From: Diphasiastrum complanatum
Taxonomy: Eukaryota > Streptophyta > Lycopodiopsida > Lycopodiales > Lycopodiaceae
Reading direction: 5' to 3'
Assembly: GCA_029204225.1 (NCBI GenBank)
Contig: CM055097.1
Location: forward strand, 10,978,619-11,042,618
DNA length: 64,000 nt
The position numbers and the translations under genes are program-made. Of this stretch, positions 40,241 through 51,917 are shown piece by piece (position 1 is the stretch's first letter; each line of letters opens with the position of its first letter). The notes under the pieces were generated by a model, which had not been told where the DNA came from, searched no databases, and saw only the letters and a program-made list of their open reading frames with translations.

Positions 40241-41664
40241 AAAGGTTGGGTTTTGGGTTGTCCTCGTTTATTGCTTTAAATTGCTCTTATGTTTTGACCG
40301 TAACGTGGTACTCCTTTTTGGTGACCTTGCAGTTGTCTATTATAAAATAATACGGGACTTGTTGATACTTATTTCTTACTACTTCCTATATTTATTTGCA
40401 TTGGGATGCTATACTTAATTTTGGGACTATGTTTTATACTTAGTTTTTGGGTTTTTGATCTAATGTTTTTGCGGTTATGGTTTTTTGTGGTGGCCATTGA
40501 ACTAGACATGTGTATTTATTTATTTTTATGACAATCTATTATGTGCTCATTTCTTTAACAAACTGCACTCTATGTTTATTAAATCATAAACAGCAGGCAA
40601 AAAACACTGGTGATAGGACATGAAGACATTGTTCCATTTGAGAGCAATGGTAGAACGGTGCTTGCTGCTAGACAGACTGCTTAATGGTTGTATAATTGCT
40701 AAAAATGTCATGAGATGAATGCATATAACATGATAAAAAACATATTTCTTAAATTAGATATTTTCGTTATTTATGTATAAAAAAGAGATGATGTGGTTGA
40801 TTGGTAAAAGTTGGGTCAAGAGTAGCCCTCATTAAACATGGTGATAGCTATATATTACAACATCTTGAAGATGGTTGCTTTTGAGTATTGTACTTGTTAT
40901 TTATAAACAATGCAAGATTTGGAGAATGCTAGGTTATTCTTGAACTGCCATGAAGACTTCATTTCATATGCTGCAGTATGATTCGATGGTAGGAAATACC
41001 TATGGATTAACAATTAGAAAAGTTTTTTTAAAAAAAGGAGCATCCTTGCCTATTTGCACTTGAAAAACATGTTGATAGTAACTAAAGATGAATGTTTATA
41101 TATCATACACATAATAGATGACACATTTATGACTTGTGTAAAATATATGGTTTGTTCCAAAAAAACGAGCATGGGACAAACTGAAAATTTTGGAATATGG
41201 CAGACAATAAGAAGAAACATTGGGTCCTACTCTAACATTTTAAAATAGTACACTTCTAGATTCCAATCGAATATGGAAGGTTATTGTGGGTTATAAACCA
41301 TGGAGATCTAAAATAGTTTGAAAAAGTCTCAATTTTAATATTACTTTGTATGACTGGTAAAATCCTTACTTTACGGTTGAACTTCAAATTGCGACATGGA
41401 TAACAAGTGAGAATAAGTGTAGACACCTATAGTTCCCGAAATAATTTCCATGTTCTAACGCGGTTGTTGTGGATGGATGTAGGTGAGCTTATTCTCCTCA
41501 ATTTGCTGTGTAACTTGTAAAGTTATGAAGGATTACTATATGAAAACATTACAGATTGACTTATTTTTGTAATGTTTAGTAGTGAATTATGTTGTTTATT
41601 TTTGTTAGGTTTAAAAACGCACACACTTTTAGTTGGAAGAGGATTCCCCTTTGGTTACCAACCA
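40241..41664. other. Unassigned AT-rich sequence
   Basis: No domain-bearing frame or repeat recognised. The right edge is the E2 insertion site (CATAA at 41665-41669). Confidence 0.4.
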
Positions 41665-41669
41665 CATAA

Positions 41670-42197
41670 TGTGAAAATTTGTCAAAATCTATCTTGGATA
41701 TTTTTTGTGTTTCTAGTTTGTGAGAAAATATCACATGTGTGGAGCATGTTCCCACATGTAGAAAAAGTAAAAATAGTTTAGTCATGTTGACTTTAGGGGT
41801 ATCATAAAGATTTTGTATCAAGCATCTTGGTGTAGAACTTTGATAGGGCCAATTTTGGCTCTAGAGGTCAAATGTTCAAGTACACATGTTTTTGAGTCAA
41901 TTTGGAGATTTGCCAATTTTGCTTGTATTGTCTTCTCTCTCTAGATGAGCCCAAAAGTGGTATTTTCTCTCTCTCTACTTGAGGAGAGGATCTTGTTGGG
42001 ACTTAGTTTATTTCATGAAGTCTTCCACACATGTGAAACACCTTTTGGTAATGAATCAATGTATGTAGAATGGTTTTTTTTGCCTTAGATCTTATCATTG
42101 ATCTTGGATTTCAATCAATAGGTGATCTATAGTGCATGAGCCAAGCTTAGGAGAACAATTTCACACATTAGGGAATTTCCACGTGTGAATTTTCACA
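41670..42197 (+). repeat. 5' LTR of E2 (528 bp, internally deleted)
   Basis: Starts TGTGAAAATTTG and ends TTTTCACA. Compared with the 3' LTR it lacks about 280 bp between CACATGTTTT and GAGTCAATTTGG. Short T-rich homology at the breakpoints suggests a slippage or recombination deletion. Confidence 0.9.
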
Positions 42198-42210
42198 TGG
42201 TATCAGAGCC
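42198..42210 (+). other. E2 primer-binding site
   Basis: TGGTATCAGAGCC directly after the 5' LTR. Confidence 0.93.
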
Positions 42211-43018
42211 TACCTAAGCTTTGATGCATCTATCATCCATAGTTTCAAAAATTTCATGAAAATCAAGATCTAGAGAGCGTTAATTGCATCTCCCATGCTA
42301 TCTCAGGCAAATTTGGATCAAAAGGGTTCACTATCATAACGATTGAATCATTTCAGGACTGTACATGATTCCTTGCTTAGACACGTGTGAAGTACAGCCA
42401 AGTTCATTTGGAAAGTTCTCTTCCAAGTTAGATCCAAATTTGGTGCTAGATAGCTTGTTTGAAAGCTAGTTTGTCGAGTTTTTGTAGCAATTTGTTTCAT
42501 ACCATAAAAGTTATAAGCTTTTGAAGAGGGTTAGGTAGGGCACTTAGACCTGCGTGGACACATTTTCTTTGTACTGTGAGGTGTATAGGAGTGAAAATGC
42601 TCACAATGACTGGTCATATGTTGAGTAGCTCCATAATCCAGAAACCAAGATGATCATATCTTGCTAGTTTGACCAAAAAATTCAAGAAGAGGCTTTCCAA
42701 TGTCATCTATTTGAGATCTAGTCATCATTTTGAGGTCATAGCCACTTTCTTTTATACAATTGGCTTGTATTTGAGTGATTTATGGATTATTGGAGTGTTT
42801 CACATGTGCCAAAGATAGTTTGACCCAAACTTTGCCTATACTCCATCAATTGATGAGAGGTTGATCTAGTTTGAGAGAGATTGGTAGAGAGCTAGTGAGA
42901 TCTATCTCACATTTTGTTGCAAGATCTTGCATAGGAGTTGGTAGTACACCTTTCAAGGATCCTATAGTGAGAGAAGCAACATTTTATTGTCTAAATCACA
43001 AGGATTCTTCACTATTAC

Positions 43019-43530
43019 ATGGCATCTATGGGTTCTTTTCTATTGGAATCTAGTAAGAGAATATATACCTCCAACTATTATATTTGGAAGGCTAGAATGG
43101 AGTCCTTTTTGGTGCTCCAAGATGTAATGAAAATTGTGCTAGGACTTGAGGAGGAGCCTCAAGAGCTCCAAGAGGTCCAAAAGTACAAAAAGAGAGTTAG
43201 GATGGCTCTACATATCATAAAGATAAATGTTTCAAATGAATTGTTGTGTGATATTGGCTCATGTACCACATCCAAGGAGGCTTGGGACACACTAGAATCC
43301 ATCTATGGTGGAAAGGTGAAAGCATACTTTACAAAGGACAAGCCAATAGGAAGGGAAAAAGAGCAACATCAACATTTCATGAAGGACAAGTAGAAGGAGG
43401 AGAGTGATGAAGAGTCATCACAAACATCAACAAGTTGCAAATCCAACAAGATTTGCTTCCTTTGTGGTAAGAAGGGGCATTTTTCTTCTAATTGTTTCAA
43501 GAAGAGAAATGATGATAAGGTAGCAAGAGG
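43019..43530 (+). pseudogene. gag: E2 shortened Gag with zinc knuckle
   Basis: The frame from 43019 begins MASMGSFLLESSK, then NYYIWKARMESFLVLQDVMKIVLGL and ALHIIKINVSNELL. SKEAWDTLESIYG is the first half of a Copia Gag (UBN2 type). There it jumps to KVKAYFTKDK, so the second half of the capsid is deleted relative to E4. After a stop (TAG at 43393) the phase continues to the knuckle CFLCGKKGHFSSNCFKK. The protease that follows in E4 is also deleted. Confidence 0.82.
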
Positions 43531-44939
43531 GACTAGTTGTGGTAAGCTTTTCAAAATTGATGCTAATCCTTGTGGAAATGTGGCCAAGAGGAGCTTGGAT
43601 CATCTCAAGGAGGAGGCAAGTGATCTACCTCAATCTATGTTCCAAGATGGTGAAGCTCATGAAGATAGTGCTTTGGCAAAAGCACATGGAGAGTTATTGG
43701 CAAGGAGGTCTACTTCTCATCAATTCTCTTATCTTGTTCATTTGGATGATTTCATTTCATCATGTAGAAGCAAAGATAGTGCTATGTCATGTGACTTCTT
43801 GCTTGAAGACTTCAATTGGAGGTACCTCTTATCAAAAGTGCTTGATATGAAGATTGCAATAGTTGATACTTTGGAGATCTTTAGATCCATTTTCTTTGCC
43901 AATATTACTTTGCACATAAGGAGTAAGGAGGATCCAATTCCAATCAAGAGGATGATGGTATGATTCTCAAATCTACGAGTGAAAATGCTCATGATGACGG
44001 GTCATATGTTGAGTAGCTCCAGAATCCAGAAACCAAGAATTATCCAATAGTGTCTTTTGGTCTTTGACCATAAACGCTCCTTCGTCCATGTCCTCTATGC
44101 CTAAGATGAAGTGAAGACACCCTAGATCTACCATCTAAGGATAGATATGATGGAGATTTGCCAAGGCTTGAGGAGGAGTCTTCTCAACACATGGTTTCAA
44201 GGGGATCTTCAAGGGGCAAGGCCGAGTCTTTGTGATTCACTCCAACATATTTTCTCATGCTTCTCTTTCATTACTTGATGTACCATCTTGCTTTTATGAG
44301 GTCTCTAATCTCATAGTTGGAGTGAGGTAATGATTGTCTTGTATCATGCCTCTAGTGTGGACATATTACTTGTCATTCATGGCTTAGATATGTTTCCAAA
44401 TTACTTAGAAATCAAGTGCTTGAGTCATCAGGTGTATGCTCTTGGATCTAGTAAGAGCAAGAATGAGCTTGTTGCTCATAGTTTGAAAAATCATGCTTTT
44501 ACATGGTCTGAGGCAATTTGTAAACTTCTCTTGAAATTAAGTGAAGCAATTAAAGAGGACACTTACATCCTTGAGAAAGTATTTAGCCTCAAAAAGATCA
44601 AGATTCTATTTGATTTCAAGATTAGATCCATCATGGATAAAGATCATAGTATGTGGACTAGTCAAGCTAGTATGCTTAATCTTGATAATCAACACTTTTG
44701 TTCATCTTATGATCTTGATCTCTATGATCTTTGTGACCTTTATGAGGCATGGAAGCCCTAATTTTCATCATGGTGCGGCCATCTTCATGCAAATGGTACT
44801 TTCAAATCAAAGATCATCATCAATCATGGAGGAAGCACTTGGATATAGTGGCAAATTGGTGGAATACTCTTCAAAGATGTTGGCAAATTATTTCTACCAA
44901 AGAAATATTATCATGGATATGGTGAGGGTGCTGCTATGA
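43531..44939 (+). pseudogene. E2 conserved unknown region
   Basis: After the deletion point the frame 43580-43963 starts CGKLFKIDANPCGNVAKRSL (shown in overlapping phase from 43539), shared with E4. It then has a region of its own (SYLVHLDDFISSCRSKD). Stops follow. Next come RLEEESSQHMVSRGSSRG, MIVLYHASSVDILLVIHGLDM, HQVYALGSSKSKNELVAHSLKN and KLLLKLSEAIKEDTYILEKV. ILFDFKIRSIMDKDHSMWTSQ and YDLDLYDLCDLYEAWKP complete the region. These blocks align in order with E1 and E4. Function unknown. No enzyme motif is seen. Confidence 0.65.
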
Positions 44940-45036
44940 TGGATCCTTTTTCTGGTTTTTTACTTCATATGCATACCAAAGGATCAAAAAGTTTCACAAA
45001 CTCCTTGATCTTACCAAGCTAGTTTTTGAGGAGGAG

Positions 45037-45846
45037 TGTGAAAAATTGCCAAAATCTATCTTGGATATTTTTTGTGTTTCTAGTTTGTGAGAAAATATCA
45101 CATGTGTGGAGCATGTTCCCACATGTAGAATAAGTAAAAATAGTTTAGTCATGTTGACTTTAGGGGTATCATAAAGATTTTGTATCAAGCATCTTGGTGC
45201 AGAAATTTGATAGGGCCCATTTCGGATTTAGAGGTTAAATGTTCAAGTACACATGTTTTGTCATGATTAGGCCAAAATTCATTTGTGATGTAACTCAAGA
45301 TAGTTAGGTTGCTTACACATGTCAAGTTTAGGTTTGATGAGTGATGCACCCTATGTGGTGGCAAAAGTCAAAGGGTCCAATCATAAGAGAGAGATGTGTT
45401 GGAAGGGTCCAATCATCACACATCCAATAGGATTAGAGAGGCTATATTTAAGGGGTCCAATAGGAATTAAACTTGGATCTCCATGAGTTTCTATATGTAC
45501 TTTTATTCCCTTCATTAATGTATGAGATATCTATGAGTTTTTTGAGTCAATTTGGAGACTTACCAATTTTGCTTGTATTGTTTTCTCTCTCTAGATGAGC
45601 CCAAAAGTGGTATTTTCTCTCTCTACCCGAGGAGAGGAGCTTTTTGGGACTTAGATTATTTCAAGAAGTCTTCCACGTATGTGAAACACCTTTAGGTAAT
45701 GAATGAATGCATGTAAAATGGTCTTTTTGCCTTAGATCTTGTCATTGATCTTGGATTTCAATCAATAGGTGATCTATAGTGCATGAGCCAAGCTTAGGAG
45801 ATCAATTTCACACATTAGGGCATTCCCACATGTGTGAATTTTCACA
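45037..45846 (+). repeat. 3' LTR of E2 (810 bp)
   Basis: Starts TGTGAAAAATTGCC after the polypurine tract, ends TTTTCACA, and is followed by CATAA. It contains the segment missing from the 5' LTR. Confidence 0.92.
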
Positions 45847-46160
45847 CATAAGGCTCTTTTGGCCTAATTTGCTAATTTTTCATATGGTGATATGCTTTTT
45901 TTAGAGCTATGTTTGGCATGCCGACTTACAGATTTTAGGCTATTCTCCTCCTCTCATTGCCCCTTCCCCTACTGCTTAGGCTTTCATTGCATGTATCTCG
46001 CAAAAAAAATTCATGAGAAATGTGAGAGATTTCAACTAGCTTAGTCAAATGTGCTACATTTGTTTATATGGCAATTGAGGCCAATTTCATATTAGACTTA
46101 GAGTTTGACTTTTCAAAGTTATGTTACTCTAAAAGCATTTGAATAAACACAAATGGAAAG

Positions 46161-46667
46161 TGTGGGAAATGATATTACACAAGTTTTAGTAGATTCAAAT
46201 TAGAGTAGTAGAGACATTGAATCTAGTCACAATAATAGTAGGGTTTTATATTATGGAGGGAAACCAAGTTTGAATTTAGGTCTGGACCTGCTATAAAAGG
46301 ATGTAACTCCTGGGAAGAGAAACAATTATCTCTGTCTTATCTCATTCATGCTTATACATGGTTCTCTTGGGTTCTACTTTCCATTGCTACACCATACTTA
46401 TGATATCTTGCAATTTTCTGTGTAGAATGTTCATTAAAAACTATTTTTAGATCCATCCATGTGAAATACAATATCTTACTTATTTTGTATGGACAAAAAT
46501 TTTATTTTATGTTTTGATTCATGTTTGATCAAGATCTATTAGAGTTTGCATCTCATTCATAGTGTAGATGTTGGTTTTTCTACATTGGCAAGGCTGGTGA
46601 ATTGTTGTCTTTCTAACCCAAGATCATTTTGTAGGTTTGGCTCTCAATTGATCAAAAAACATTCACA
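46161..46667 (+). repeat. Candidate 5' LTR of E3 (507 bp)
   Basis: Starts TGTGGGAAATG and ends CATTCACA, directly followed by a primer site TGGTATTAGAGCT (46668-46680). There is no second copy in the window, so the left edge is inferred from the TGTG/CACA symmetry. Confidence 0.65.
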
Positions 46668-47264
46668 TGGTATTAGAGCTTGTGTTTCAGGTTATGAAGG
46701 AAACAATCACATCTATCAATGATTTGGAGAAGATATCAATGCTAGAGCATACTAGATTGGATTCTACACCAAAATTGAGTTTCTTGCAAACGTAGATTGG
46801 ATCCTTTGTAGATCAAAACTCTATTTAGGTTTATAATCTTGATCAGTTCCAATTTCACAACATACTTGTTGGATTTGGCCGATTTTTAGAGCATTGGAAA
46901 AGCCTAAGTGGTGGCTACAAGATTGCATATCAAGTTTTAGGCAATTGCATTTAGAAATTGAAATGAATTAATTTTTTTTAATTTTTTCAAAACCCTAATA
47001 TTGATTGGATCTCTAGATTGTGAGGTTACTGAACTTCATTTGAGTGTGTTTCAACCTTAGGAAGTGGCAAGAGTCATTAGATTGAGGATATATCATAGGT
47101 TGATCAAAATTTCACTATTCTATTTGTTGATTTGCTTGGTATAAGTGCTAGAAGAGAATTGAGAAGTTTCATATCTTTGTGATTTCCTTTTGAAAACATT
47201 TGTTGTTGTTCAAAGGAGTGATTTGTGCATTGAAACAGGTTGAAAGAGAGGAGGTCATTGCTAC

Positions 47265-47645
47265 ATGGCTACATCAAGTGGAGTCATGTTGGAAGCCAAT
47301 GATAGGCTTACCTCAAGTAACTATTCATTGTGGAAAGTGAGGATGAAATCACTTATGGAGATGAATGATGTTTTGGATATTGTAGTAGGTTTTGAGGAGA
47401 GACCAACAACACAACAAGATCAAATGAGGTATGACAAGAGGGCCAAAAGCACTCTACACATGATAAAGATGAATGTTACCAATGAGCTTCTCAAGGAAGT
47501 TGGTAAGAGTACTTCATTAAAGGATGCTTGGGATTCATTGAAGAAGCTTTATGAATCCAAGTCTACTTCTAGAGTGTTGACTCTTATAAGGCAAATCTTT
47601 TCTTATTTGCAAAATAATGAAGAAAGTCCAAATACTTTTATTTTC
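47265..47645 (+). pseudogene. gag: E3 N-terminal Gag, cut by an inverted segment
   Basis: From the ATG at 47265 the plus strand reads MATSSGVMLEANDRLTSS with NYSLWKVRMKSLMEMNDVLDIV and TLHMIKMNVTNELLKEVG. Further on are LKDAWDSLKKLYESKSTSR and NNEESPNTFIFNI, an uninterrupted Copia-type Gag start. Similarity stops near 47645. What follows reads on the opposite strand. The leader from the primer site (46668) to the ATG is about 580 bp. Confidence 0.82.
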
Positions 47646-47649
47646 AACA

Positions 47650-48257
47650 TCCTCGAATTTAATCTCTAGGTATTCCAAAGGGTAGATCCAAAACGGATTA
47701 CTCTCTAGTTGGAAAATAATAGAATACAAACAATAAATGTGACTAATCAACAAATGCTTTCATGTTTCCTCCATCTTTGTCTAGCTCCATATGACTCCAT
47801 ATAACTAGTATGTGACACTAGTCCTTCTTCAAGATCCACTTGACACAAGAAAATGACAATAGATTCACCAAAAATTGACAATCTCCAAGCATTGGCACCA
47901 CATAGTTCAAACCTTGAAAAATCAGGCATGAATGATTGATATATCAGCAAAACCAGCCAAGAATGATAGTACAACTCCAACATCAAAATGATGTAAAACA
48001 ATGTAGCCAGTTTCACCATATCTTGCCAATTTGCACACATCCACATGAAATTGCTCAAACATGAGATAGAACAAGTAAAGTAAAAAAAGATCCAAAATGC
48101 CTTTTCCATTTGACCCTCCTTTGATGTTCTTGACTAGCTCCAAATTGCCACCTTTCCTTTTGTGTTGTTGAAGCCCTTTGAGATCAACTTCTTGATCTTC
48201 CTCTTGATCATCAAATAATATCTTCAGACCTGAACCTCTGAAAATACTCCCTCTCAA
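47650..48257 (-). pseudogene. E3 C-terminal unknown region
   Basis: Minus-strand frames 48257-47922 and 48109-47747 continue the E3 ORF. Readable are LFDDQEEDQEVDLKG (acidic), YGETGYIVLHHFDVGVVLSFLAG and RLSIFGESIVIFLCQVDLEEG. These parallel E2 (MIVLYHASSVDILLVIHG) and E4 (KISLYGESIFMQVELSSQ). The order is the same as in E2/E4, so this is the diverged end of the same unknown region. No known domain. Confidence 0.55.
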
Positions 48258-49530
48258 ACATATGATTTAGATCCAACAAGATCTCATCAATGCTTGATCT
48301 CAACTTTCCACAAAGGTTAGTGAAAACAATGCCACCATCATAAAGCAAAAGATAGATTCCAAACTTTCCATCCAACATGAAGTAGAGTAGGTGAAGATGA
48401 GTATCAAACCTAATAAATCCAGCCCTCTTGAGTTCATAACAAACCTCAATAATCTCACCAATAAGATTTCCCTTGCCTTGAAAAAATTGCCTCTCGATTT
48501 GCTCCATGTAGTCTTCTCCAACCAACCTTTTGCCATCTCGACCATGAGTGAACAATTCACCATAATCATAGAATCCTTTGAGTTGATGAAGAGATGTGAG
48601 ATCCATGCCTTGGATCTTCCCAAGAACCAATCTTCCATTGCCCTTTCCTTCACTAGACTCTCTCTTAATGATTGCATCATAAGAATTAGAAACCTCTTGA
48701 ATAATAGAAGCCATGAAAAAAATCATTAGTACTTTCAACATAAGGATAATTGAAGTACTTGCTTTTTTCAAATAAGAACTTCTACTCAATGATTTAGGTA
48801 ATGACTTATATGATAATGATCCACCCTCATTATTATTCACAATGACATCATTCAAAGTACATCCTACTTTGAATACTTCACATACTTTTCTTCTTCTTGA
48901 CTTGTGACTATCTCCCTCACCAAGTCTCATGATAGAACCATTTGATCTACTCTCTTTATGAAGACATGTGACACCACTTGTTGCACAAATGACTTTCTTG
49001 GAATCACAACAAAGATGAACATCTCCAAGTAGCATATTAGATCTTGACCTAGATCTAGTTAAAGGAAGCTTGTTAGACTTTGCATAAGATCCACCAATCT
49101 TATTGATGCTAAAAGAGAACTTTGGAAAGTTGAGGCCAATTTCCTTTTTCATTCCATCCTTTTTGTTAGCCATAACAAAAGCATCAAGCTTGAAAAGTCT
49201 ACCTTGTCTATCTCCCTTATCAACCAAGATTTCTTCCTTTGTAATGAAACAAGCATCGCCACCAAACTTTACCATGTATCCTTTATCTATCATTTGACCA
49301 ATACTTAGCAAATTCTTTGAAAGTGAAGGAATGTAAAGAACACCATCACGTCTTGCTTTCCTACTAGTAGAAAGACAAATAGGAATTGAACCAATACCTT
49401 CAATCACACACTCACCACCATTGGCCATGTAAATCACTTTCTTGGCTCCATCATAAGTGATCAAAGATGTAAAGAACTCCTTGTGACTAGTCATGTGTGA
49501 ACTAGATCCACTATCAATCCACCATGTCAT
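48211..49530 (-). CDS. E3 protease/gag-pre-integrase ORF with unknown C-terminal region, 439 codons
   Basis: The longest intact frame of the E family. Residues 1-15 hold the aspartic protease active site, WWIDSGSSSHMT. Residues 60-130 resemble the gag-pre-integrase region (VLYIPSLSKNLLSIGQM, VKFGGDACFI, RLFKLDAF). The remaining 300 residues are unrecognised: a basic Ser/Arg stretch, a hydrophobic run STSIILMLKVLMIFFMASII near residue 260, then charged segments to FQRFRSEDII. No integrase or RT motif occurs where Copia would have them. The true N-terminus is upstream, where Gag would be fused. Its opposite orientation to the Gag at 47265 implies an inversion or two separate elements. Confidence 0.65.
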   Translation of the reverse strand: MTWWIDSGSSSHMTSHKEFFTSLITYDGAKKVIYMANGGECVIEGIGSIPICLSTSRKARRDGVLYIPSLSKNLLSIGQMIDKGYMVKFGGDACFITKEEILVDKGDRQGRLFKLDAFVMANKKDGMKKEIGLNFPKFSFSINKIGGSYAKSNKLPLTRSRSRSNMLLGDVHLCCDSKKVICATSGVTCLHKESRSNGSIMRLGEGDSHKSRRRKVCEVFKVGCTLNDVIVNNNEGGSLSYKSLPKSLSRSSYLKKASTSIILMLKVLMIFFMASIIQEVSNSYDAIIKRESSEGKGNGRLVLGKIQGMDLTSLHQLKGFYDYGELFTHGRDGKRLVGEDYMEQIERQFFQGKGNLIGEIIEVCYELKRAGFIRFDTHLHLLYFMLDGKFGIYLLLYDGGIVFTNLCGKLRSSIDEILLDLNHMFEREYFQRFRSEDII

Positions 49531-49545
49531 TTGCGAGATGAGAAC

Positions 49546-49840
49546 ACCAAGTAGTTTTGCTCATTCACTACAAACATCATTCATAGCAGAAGAAAAACTT
49601 CATGTTCTTAAATCTCATGATTGGCTGAATTGCTTGAGTACATATTTCCAATGTGTGTTCATGGCTACCTAACTGATCAACTTCATGATACCATTTACAA
49701 ATTAGTATCCATTGTTAGGTACTTACATTTCTTTCATTAATGTTTTATGCTATTGCATATTTATTTTACATGCGAGATCGATAAAGTCATATGATAATCA
49801 TACACTACAAATATGGGGCAGATGGATGTGTGACAAGGAG
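49546..49840. other. Unassigned junction
   Basis: Between the E3 ORF and the CACTA remnant. No feature recognised. Confidence 0.35.
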
Positions 49841-49849
49841 ATTCGTGAG

Positions 49850-51240
49850 ATAGATGTGAAAAAAAACATGAAAATATAGTGGAGGCTATATGTATGCTTG
49901 AGAGAGATTTTCCAACTTCCATCTTGGACATACAAGTGCATATACTTGTTCACTTGGTCCAAGAAATTGGTATTCCTACAAAACATATAATTTTGGTTTT
50001 TGTGGCTTCAATATATTGAGCATCATTTTTTTTCTATGTCATTGAACACTACTCTCATCATGCAATAAATGTTTATAGGTGGATGGTTTTTTTTTGGAGA
50101 ACAATGAGGTAAAAGGCAAAAAACCTCAAGTTATAGGTGCTCTTAAGAAAATGACACCTTTTCTTGGAGGAAAAATTTCTACTTTCATGCTCTATAATTC
50201 TGGAGTGATGGATAAATGGTTGGAATTATACGAACAAGAGAAGAAAAAAAGAGTGTTGGCTAGAAACAGACACCGCCATAATAGGCATAGGGGTCAAGCT
50301 GCACCTTCACATGAAGTTGCCCAACCAATGCACCATAGAATGGATGATAGACAAACTCCAACAGACAAGGTCAAAGGGACAGGTCATATCTGATATGGAA
50401 CGAGAATTTGCAAGAGGATGTGATTGGATGGTTTGTTTATTGCTTCTTCTTTTTTAGTAAAATACAATGTACTTGTACAATGATTGATTATTGCCTTAAT
50501 TACAATTAATATGTGGCAGTATCGAAAGTATAGTGAAATGTGGGCATATGGTCATCATCATCGCATTGAACGAATTGATATGAAACGACAAACTTATGAT
50601 TGTGTGTGATGGCATCTTTCAATCAAGAAAGTCGAAGCAGTGCACGAGACCAAAGTCCAATCTCTGGAGAGCTTGAATATCTAGGAACTATTCAAGATAT
50701 ATATGAAGTGTGTTTCGGTGAAAATGGTAAATATTTTTTGTTTGATGTGAAACTGTTCAAAATCAATTATCAAGAGTCAAATGCAATCGTGAAAAGAGAT
50801 CGTAGTGGATTGTTTGCTATCGATTCAACCAAGACATTCATGTTGATAACAACTTTTTTAACTTAACATTGTTAAATGTGCCTGTATTTTTTCAACCGGA
50901 TCAATATTTAAAGAACAAATAGTGGTATGTTGTTCAAGTTAAGCCATGCGCAAGACATGTATTTGAGAATGCTTATATTGAGAACGAAATGGAGGACTTA
51001 AATATTGAAAACACAAACATGGTTGATGAGGATATAGAATTATCTCCAAGTTCCTTAAATATTGTTGAACTACTATAAATGAATCAGATGATTCTAACAT
51101 GAACGACAATATTGAGAGAGGGTCCGATTACTATAGTGATGATGAAATTCATCTAAGTGAAGATGAGATGCAAGATGTATTGGCTAGTGAATTTGATGAT
51201 GATGAATAAATTATATATATGTCACAACCATTTTTGTGAT
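49850..51240 (+). pseudogene. CACTA (En/Spm) transposase C-terminal remnant, DUF4218/DUF4216
   Basis: The plus strand reads VEAICMLERDFPTSILDIQVHILVHLVQEIG (49880-49975), which fits the DUF4218 helix pattern after the CACTA transposase. A YRWM tetrad follows after a possible intron (acceptor near 50080). At 50520-50980 come YGHHHRIERIDMKRQTYDC, ELEYLGTIQDIYEVCFG and FQPDQYLKNK with WYVVQVKP, the layout of DUF4216. An acidic tail (EMEDLNIENTNMVDEDIE, then DD/EE-rich codons to about 51205) closes it. Several stops are present. The catalytic transposase core and the CACTA termini are not in view. Confidence 0.7.
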
Positions 51241-51560
51241 AAAATGATAGTTTACATAATTATTACATCTTTATACATTCTTGTATTTTTTAAGTTTATC
51301 TTGAGTTCTATCTGGCATTCACTTCGGATTTATTTTAAATCAAATGCCTTCAATCAAATCTATATCTTATTAAAGGTCTAGCAAAAATTGATTGACCAAA
51401 GGAAAACAATTAGTGAGCATACGTTGATCATTTCTATACGCTTCAAAAACATTTTCCATCTGAAACATCCTCACTATAATGAAAATCTATAAAAGAAATA
51501 TCTTCATATCTTCATTTTGGTCGAAATGATTTTTCTTTTCAAATAAGAAAAAAGTTATAG
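51241..51560. other. Unassigned AT-rich sequence
   Basis: About 320 bp without a feature. It ends at the E4 target duplication ATATA (51561-51565). Confidence 0.4.
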
Positions 51561-51565
51561 ATATA

Positions 51566-51917
51566 TGTGAAAAATTAGCAAAATCTAGCTTGGCTATTTT
51601 GTATTCTCTAGTTTTTGGAGTTATGAGATTTCTACACTCTATTGAGTCAAATTGGTCTTCTCTTTTTACTTGAGTTTTCTTGATTGGATTCTCTCTCTAC
51701 CCGAGAGGAGGGCATTTTCATACTTAGTTTGCTATAGTACAAGTCTCCACATGTATGAAAGTACTTGTATGGTTGATTTATTTATGTAGTAATGTGCCTT
51801 TGCCTTAGATTTATGGAATAGATCTTGGTTTTCAATCTGTGTGATCTATGTGCAATCACAAAGTCTTAGGAGGTCAATAACACACATGTGGCACTCCCAC
51901 ATGTGTGAAATTCAACA
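51566..51917 (+). repeat. 5' LTR of E4 (352 bp)
   Basis: Starts TGTGAAAAATTAGC and ends AATTCAACA. Contains ACATGTG-type motifs near its 3' end (51880-51907). Confidence 0.92.

Larger units (their letters stand above)
41670..45846 (+). mobile_element. E2: non-autonomous LTR retrotransposon
   Basis: A plus-strand element with target duplication CATAA (41665-41669 and 45847-45851), 5' LTR 41670-42197, Met-tRNA primer site 42198-42210, gag start 43019, zinc knuckle, shared unknown region, polypurine tract GAGGAGGAG (45028-45036) and 3' LTR 45037-45846. No protease, integrase or RT. The block AAGCTAGTTTTTGAGGAGG before the 3' LTR is shared with E4 and, slightly changed, with E1, tying the three together. 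Confidence 0.92.
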
